8,435 bases of DNA from Gammaproteobacteria bacterium UBA3067 (GTDB lineage: Bacteria; Pseudomonadota; Gammaproteobacteria; Pseudomonadales; UBA3067): positions 1-8,435 of the forward strand of contig DFBZ01000168.1 in NCBI GenBank assembly GCA_002366835.1, in the 5' to 3' direction. The notes below the pieces were generated by a model that worked only from the letters and a program-made list of their open reading frames with translations, searched no databases and was not told the DNA's origin. This document shows positions 7,589 to 8,435 of this stretch, one piece after another. A program made the translations under genes and the position numbers. Each line of letters starts with the position of its first letter. Within the stretch, counting starts at the first letter, position 1.

Positions 7589-7936
7589 ATGGCTGGGTAC
7601 ACTATGAAAGCTGTTGCTGAACTCTTTAATAAATTAGTCGACGCCGACGTCGAATTACTTCGAGAAATAAGCGCCAGTGGCGAAGAGATTCAGCGAATAG
7701 ATGACGCGTATCGATTCACACTAAAGGGGCTTTTTAATACCCTTTCTGATAACGCTCTAAGTTATAAAGAGTTTCGATCACAGCTCTATGCGAGCACCTT
7801 GAACCAAGACCTCGGAAAAAAGGGCTACAAAATCGAAGTTTACCAGTCCTCGGGGAAGGTAGATTCCAGTTGGTATCAACTGATCAGACTTGATAAGCCG
7901 CTCTCACAGGAGCTATCCAGAGTTCCTATTAATTAG
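7589..7936 (+). CDS. Unrecognised small protein, 115 residues
   Basis: I do not recognise a family. The reading frame runs from ATG 7589 to TAG 7934-7936, with an internal ATG at 7604 (residue 6) as an alternative start. There is no signal peptide or membrane segment, so it should be cytoplasmic. Residues about 6-70 look helical and charged (acidic runs such as DADVELLREISASGEEI). Residues about 75-110 (LGKKGYKIEVYQSSGKVDSSWYQLIRLDKP) look like two or three beta strands, giving a small alpha/beta protein. There are no cysteines or histidines, so a metal site is unlikely. Direct support for coding is limited to its length, ordinary composition and the AGGAG-hairpin arrangement upstream. It lies between fumarase and a riboswitch, with no clear functional link to either. 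Confidence 0.65.
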   Translation: MAGYTMKAVAELFNKLVDADVELLREISASGEEIQRIDDAYRFTLKGLFNTLSDNALSYKEFRSQLYASTLNQDLGKKGYKIEVYQSSGKVDSSWYQLIRLDKPLSQELSRVPIN

Positions 7937-7961
7937 GATTGCTGATAACATTCATTTGAAT

Positions 7962-8171
7962 CAGGTGCTTTGCCCTAACAAGCAAAGATAATCGGGAAGT
8001 ATGGTAGTGCTTAATCATCCTACTGCGGTTTCTAGGATAATAGAACGCAACCCCATCGCTGCCCCCGCATCGGTTATAGAGTCGTTTGCAGTGCCACTGG
8101 CTAAACATTAGTTGGGAAGGCGCAAACTTGGTCAATTCCTTTGACCCTCTTGGAGCCCGAAGACCGGCCTG
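7962..8171 (+). promoter_or_regulatory. Cobalamin (adenosylcobalamin-type) riboswitch aptamer
   Basis: The conserved elements of the class I B12 riboswitch occur in order. There is a 5' GGTGC (7964-7968) with a local hairpin CTTTGC (7968-7973)/GCAAAG (7982-7987), then GGGAA (7994-7998) and AATC (8013-8016). GCTGCCCCCGC (8058-8068) is followed by GTGCCACTGG (8091-8100) and TGGGAAGG (8113-8120). Last is the B12 box AGCCCGAAGACCGGCC (8154-8169). P1 can close by CAGG (7962-7965) with CCTG (8168-8171). It directly precedes cbtB, a known target class of B12 riboswitches. When the cofactor binds it should lower cbtB expression. No clear promoter is visible between 7937 and 7961; transcription may start inside the end of the preceding gene. 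Confidence 0.96.
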
Positions 8172-8191
8172 TTAAATATGACGTAAAGAAT

Positions 8192-8210
8192 GCACGGTGG
8201 GTGCTAAAGG
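8192..8210 (+). promoter_or_regulatory. Probable riboswitch expression platform and cbtB ribosome binding site
   Basis: A small hairpin, GCAC (8192-8195) with GTGC (8201-8204) and loop GGTGG, stands one base ahead of the Shine-Dalgarno AAAGG (8206-8210), itself seven bases before the cbtB ATG. No terminator with a T-run lies between the aptamer and the gene, so control is probably at translation. Loop bases GTGG(G) can pair with CCCGC (8064-8068) in the aptamer, in the manner of the L5-L13 kissing loop of B12 riboswitches (inference). Confidence 0.55.
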
Positions 8211-8217
8211 ATAACTT

Positions 8218-8403
8218 ATGACTTCACATGTTACTGTAAACCAACAAGATAAAGTTAAACCCGCTATTTCTGCTCTTACTCAGAATGTTGCCGCTTTAGC
8301 TTTTGGCGTTATCGTATTATTCGCGGTGGGTTTCTTGACTACGGATACCGCTCACAATGCGGCCCATGATACGCGCCACACATTAGCGTTTCCTTGTCAC
8401 TAA
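8218..8403 (+). CDS. cbtB: CbtB, small cobalt-transport membrane protein
   Basis: A 61-residue protein of the CbtB family, predicted to work with the multi-helix membrane protein CbtA in cobalt uptake for cobalamin synthesis. It has a short polar N-terminus, one membrane helix (about 24-40, LAFGVIVLFAVGFL) and the family's histidine-rich tail HNAAHDTRHTLAFPCH. His46, His50, His54, Cys60 and His61 could bind the metal. The length is typical of the family. The ATG at 8218 is supported by AAAGG (8206-8210) seven bases upstream. Regulation by the cobalamin riboswitch just upstream agrees with this role. The remaining 32 bases of the window hold nothing recognisable; cbtA would be expected further right. 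Transport activity is a family prediction from genomic context. Confidence 0.93.
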   Translation: MTSHVTVNQQDKVKPAISALTQNVAALAFGVIVLFAVGFLTTDTAHNAAHDTRHTLAFPCH

Positions 8404-8435
8404 AGCACTAACTTATTTTTACACAACTATTTGTT

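Noticed and set aside
7890..7919. TTGATA with TATCCA 18 bases on, as a promoter for the riboswitch
   Set aside because: The -10 matches only three of six bases and the site lies inside a coding region; too weak to call.
7973..8117. CCCTAAC ... GTTGGGA resembling the outer boxes of an integron attC site
   Set aside because: The two boxes are not properly complementary, the inner boxes are absent, and the bases are accounted for by the riboswitch.
7929..8135. Minus-strand reading frame of 68 codons that looks protein-like
   Set aside because: It is the exact antisense of the cobalamin riboswitch. Its apparent conservation comes from the RNA's conserved elements, and no ribosome site supports it.

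Overview
The window reads as chromosomal DNA from a gammaproteobacterium, probably an environmental or marine one. The pointers are the pst gene order, the enlarged forms of both Pst permeases, a compact class I fumarase, and a B12-riboswitch-controlled cbtB. Lineage is inferred from gene types only; a Cellvibrionales/Pseudomonas-like affiliation is a guess. Base composition is even across the window, with no insertion sequence, phage, CRISPR or tRNA/rRNA gene. All recognised genes are on the + strand.

Region 1 (1-5842) is a high-affinity phosphate uptake locus. It holds the last codons of a probable pstS, an intrinsic terminator, a 260-base spacer, then pstC-pstA-pstB-phoU in tight succession (gaps of 13, 34 and 4 bases), closed by a strong terminator. 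PstS would deliver periplasmic phosphate to the PstC/PstA channel, PstB would power it with ATP, and PhoU would link transporter state to PhoR/PhoB signalling. PstC (741 aa) and PstA (547 aa) are about twice the classical E. coli size. Each carries a large extra segment between its first membrane helix and its conserved permease domain.

Region 2 (5843-7936) holds a candidate promoter, a class I iron-sulfur fumarate hydratase (TCA cycle), and a 115-residue protein that I do not recognise. An 11-bp perfect hairpin lies between these two genes. It separates an AGGAG motif from the start codon of the small gene in a way that folding would correct.

Region 3 (7937-8435) is a complete class I adenosylcobalamin riboswitch on the + strand, followed by cbtB, a small one-helix membrane protein with a histidine-rich tail linked to cobalt uptake. 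A short hairpin just ahead of the cbtB ribosome binding site could kiss the aptamer's L5 loop and so control translation. Its usual partner cbtA would lie beyond the right edge. This riboswitch explains why a 68-codon antisense reading frame over the same stretch looks protein-like but is not a gene.

No wholly new system is evident. The most worthwhile items are the paired periplasmic expansions of PstC and PstA, the hairpin-bridged start of the unknown gene, and the riboswitch with its extra arm and possible kissing loop.
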